Source: Burkholderiales bacterium (lineage in GTDB: Bacteria > Pseudomonadota > Gammaproteobacteria > Burkholderiales > SG8-39). From it: a DNA stretch of 64,000 nt. This document shows, in pieces, positions 62,058 to 64,000 of this stretch. The DNA is taken from assembly GCA_020848075.1 (NCBI GenBank), contig JADLAV010000061.1:1-64000 (forward strand). The letters run 5' to 3'. The notes under the pieces were generated by a model. The model saw nothing but the letters and a program-made list of their open reading frames with translations. It did not search any database and was not told the origin of the DNA. Every line of letters starts with the position of its first letter. Position 1 is the first letter of the stretch. A program made the translations under genes and the position numbers.

Positions 62058-63347
62058 CTACGCGGTGACATCCTCGAGGCTGAACCGCTCGGACTGATCG
62101 TCGTAGGCGAACAGCTCCGCGTAGCGGCCCCAGTCGATGGCCGTGTTGAGGGTTGCGCGCGCGTACTGCTCGCTCAAATGGTCCTCGAGCTCCGCCTCGA
62201 AGCGCACGCGCGGCGCCTGGCGATCGGGACGCGTGTTGAGGACGTCGCGGATGTGCGCGACGAGCGGGACGTGGGCCAGCAGGTGTTCCGCAAAAATGCG
62301 CTTGCGCTCCTGCGTGTCCGCCCCGGCGTACGCGCGCCCGGCTGCAGTGAGCACGATGTCGCCTTCGGCGACGTCGGCGAGTCGCAGCATCTGCAACGCC
62401 TCGGCAATCGGCAGCAGCTCGTCCACTTCGAGCTGAAGGTCGCTCGCGACGTCCGGCAGATCCGCGTTCCCGCCGTATGGGGTCGCGGCGACCGTTTCGA
62501 GCAGTCCGCCCATCATGTTCGTCGAGACGTGCCGCAGATGCTGGGCGATCGGCGGCCCGAGCGGGCGCGCGGCCGCCGTCGGCCGGGCCGTCATGAGCGC
62601 GTAGATGCTCTCGACGATCTCGCCGAAGGCGGCCGACAGCCGATCGCGCGGATGCGGCAGGCGGATCGGAATCTCGGCCTGGATGCGTCCCGGGTTGGCG
62701 GCCAGCACGATGACCCGGTCGCACATGAACACGGCCTCCTCGATGTTGTGGGTCACCATCAGGACGCCCCGAATCGGAGTCCGGCCCTCGAGCCAAAGGT
62801 CCAGGAAGTCGGTGCGGAGCGTCTCGGCCGTGAGCACGTCGAGCGCCGAGAACGGCTCGTCCATGAGCAAGAGCGTCGGGTCGACGACCAGCGCCCGCGC
62901 GAAGCCGACCCGCTGCCGCATCCCGCCCGAGAGCTCCCGCGGGTAGGCGGTCTCGAACCCGTCGAGCCCGATGAGATCGATCGCGGCGAGCGACCGGCGG
63001 CTCACTTCGTGCGCCGGAGCGCCAAGGGCCTCCAGGCCTAGTTCCACGTTGCCGAGCACGGTCAGCCACGGAAAGAGCGCGAAGTTCTGGAAGACCATCG
63101 CGATGCCGCGGGTCGGTCCGACGACGGATTGCCCGCGGAAGCGGACGCGGCCCGCGGTGAGCGGCATCAGCCCGGCGATGCTGCGCAGCAACGTCGACTT
63201 GCCGGAGCCGGAGCGTCCCAGGAGGCCAACGATCTCGCCCGATTCCAATCGCAGGTTGATCGCGTCGAGGACGACGAGCTCGCCGGCAGCCTTCGGGAAG
63301 ACCTTGCGCGCACCTTGGACTTCGAGCAACGGATCGGAGCGGTCCAT
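62058..63347 (-). CDS. Nitrate/sulfonate/taurine-type ABC importer ATPase with AAA-associated C-terminal domain
   Basis: 429 residues. ATPase ~1-260: Walker A GRSGSGKST, Q-loop VFQNFALFPWLTV, signature ELSGGMRQRV, Walker B LLLMDEPFSALD, switch VTHNIEEA. The C-terminal ~285-425 is the AAA_assoc_C domain (VASDLQLEVDELLPIAEALQML, IFAEHLLAHVPLVAHIRDVL), found in ATPases that pair with long two-domain permeases. Next gene upstream on this strand is that permease. Substrate not determined. Confidence 0.9.
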   Translation of the reverse strand: MDRSDPLLEVQGARKVFPKAAGELVVLDAINLRLESGEIVGLLGRSGSGKSTLLRSIAGLMPLTAGRVRFRGQSVVGPTRGIAMVFQNFALFPWLTVLGNVELGLEALGAPAHEVSRRSLAAIDLIGLDGFETAYPRELSGGMRQRVGFARALVVDPTLLLMDEPFSALDVLTAETLRTDFLDLWLEGRTPIRGVLMVTHNIEEAVFMCDRVIVLAANPGRIQAEIPIRLPHPRDRLSAAFGEIVESIYALMTARPTAAARPLGPPIAQHLRHVSTNMMGGLLETVAATPYGGNADLPDVASDLQLEVDELLPIAEALQMLRLADVAEGDIVLTAAGRAYAGADTQERKRIFAEHLLAHVPLVAHIRDVLNTRPDRQAPRVRFEAELEDHLSEQYARATLNTAIDWGRYAELFAYDDQSERFSLEDVTA

Positions 63348-63356
63348 CGAGCCCTC

Positions 63357-64000
63357 CTACTGCGGTCGAAACCGGCGCCCGGTCGCGTCGTAGAGCGGCC
63401 GCCACAGCAGGCGGTTGATGACGACGACGAACAGGCACATGACGATGATCCCGAGCGCGATGCGCGGATAGTCGCCCGCCTCGGTGTTGATCGTGATGTA
63501 GGCGCCCAGGCCTTGCGCGACGAGACGGGTATCGCCCCAGCGCACGACCTCGGCCACGATGCTCGCGTTCCAGGCGCCGCCCCAGGCGGTGAGCGCGCCG
63601 GTGACCGCGTAGGGGAGCACGGCCGGCAGCATCACCTTGCGCCACCACAACCAGCCCCGCACGTGGAAACCGCGCGCGGCCTCCACGAGATCCTGCGGAA
63701 CCACGCTCGCGCCGGCGATGACGTTGAACAGGATGTACCACTGCGCGCCGAGCAGCATGAGCGGGCTGAGCCAGATGTTCGGTTCGAGCCGCAGGTGCAC
63801 GATGCCGACGACGGCGATCGGAAATAGCAGATTTGCCGGAAAGGCCGCGAGGAACTGGGCGGCCGGCTGGATCCGCTCGGCGAGTCGCGGACGCAGCCCG
63901 ACCAGAATGCCGAGCGGAACCCACACCAGGAGCGCGAGGGAGGTGAGGACGGCGACGCGCAGGAGCGTGAAGCACCCGAGCAGCGCCACGTGGAGGATCT
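63357..64000 (-). CDS. ABC importer permease, C-terminal part (partial)
   Basis: Runs off the right edge; at least 214 residues are present. About six membrane segments with the BPD_transp_1 EAA-type loop VEAARGFHVRGWLWWRKVMLPAVLPYAVTGALTAW. This corresponds to the second half of the ~550-residue duplicated permeases that match the ATPase type downstream. The stop is 9 bp before the ATPase start, so one operon. A periplasmic binding protein may lie outside the window. Confidence 0.88.
   Translation of the reverse strand, partial: ILHVALLGCFTLLRVAVLTSLALLVWVPLGILVGLRPRLAERIQPAAQFLAAFPANLLFPIAVVGIVHLRLEPNIWLSPLMLLGAQWYILFNVIAGASVVPQDLVEAARGFHVRGWLWWRKVMLPAVLPYAVTGALTAWGGAWNASIVAEVVRWGDTRLVAQGLGAYITINTEAGDYPRIALGIIVMCLFVVVINRLLWRPLYDATGRRFRPQ

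Noticed and set aside
1-64000. tRNA, rRNA, CRISPR array, insertion sequence, integrase or phage genes
   Set aside because: Looked for by eye on both strands; no cloverleaf-like sequence with CCA end, no repeat-spacer array, no transposase or integrase motif found. A tRNAscan or ISfinder run could still show something missed.

Overview
The window is high-GC DNA, almost fully coding, in short co-directional operons with many ATGA/GTGA start-stop overlaps. RecBCD, the LigAB-type dioxygenase pair, the DUF1631 protein, the GntR-controlled methylmalonyl-CoA genes and the general codon use suggest a betaproteobacterium (Burkholderiales/Rhodocyclales-like). This placement is an inference from gene content, not from a marker gene. 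I found no rRNA, tRNA, CRISPR array, insertion sequence or phage gene.

Layout. 1-6114 (+): the end of an RND pump, a small membrane protein, outer-membrane phospholipase A, then a six-gene Mrp/MBH-type cation antiporter operon. 6190-11330 (-): lipoprotein patatin, SHOCT protein, patatin plus GntP permease pair, HdeD-like protein. 11567-18385 (+): small secreted proteins and lipoproteins (NlpE-like, META/DUF4377), two overlapping ABC exporters, a LOG protein. 18513-22749 (-): HtrA-like protease and a MoxR/DUF58/vWA operon. 23183-25237: hemerythrin-like protein, OsmC, DUF2892, thioredoxin.

25587-39522 is the metabolic core. A flavin/iron-sulfur oxidoreductase and both subunits of a 2-oxoacid:ferredoxin oxidoreductase are followed by a GntR regulator divergent from methylmalonyl-CoA mutase. 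Propionyl-CoA carboxylase beta and alpha subunits come next, then, convergent, a VOC epimerase-like protein and a LigA/LigB-type dioxygenase pair. Together the genes could connect 2-oxoglutarate, succinyl-CoA, methylmalonyl-CoA and propionyl-CoA, with reducing power passing through ferredoxin.

39791-42729 (-) holds the most interesting regulatory DNA. A 67-residue unknown protein lies behind a near-perfect sigma-54 promoter. Upstream, a DUF1631 gene has a cyclic-di-GMP-I (GEMM-I) riboswitch in its leader, plus an 11-bp helix able to hide its Shine-Dalgarno sequence. 43036-54400 (+) carries a WYL regulator, a CpgS-like P-loop protein and recC-recB-recD. 54495-60820 (+) has a MazG-look-alike/polyproline protein, nicotinate phosphoribosyltransferase, a Lon-type protease, a double Usp protein and a hibernation factor. 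60855-64000 (-) has a CBS-hibernation-factor fusion and an ABC importer that runs off the window.
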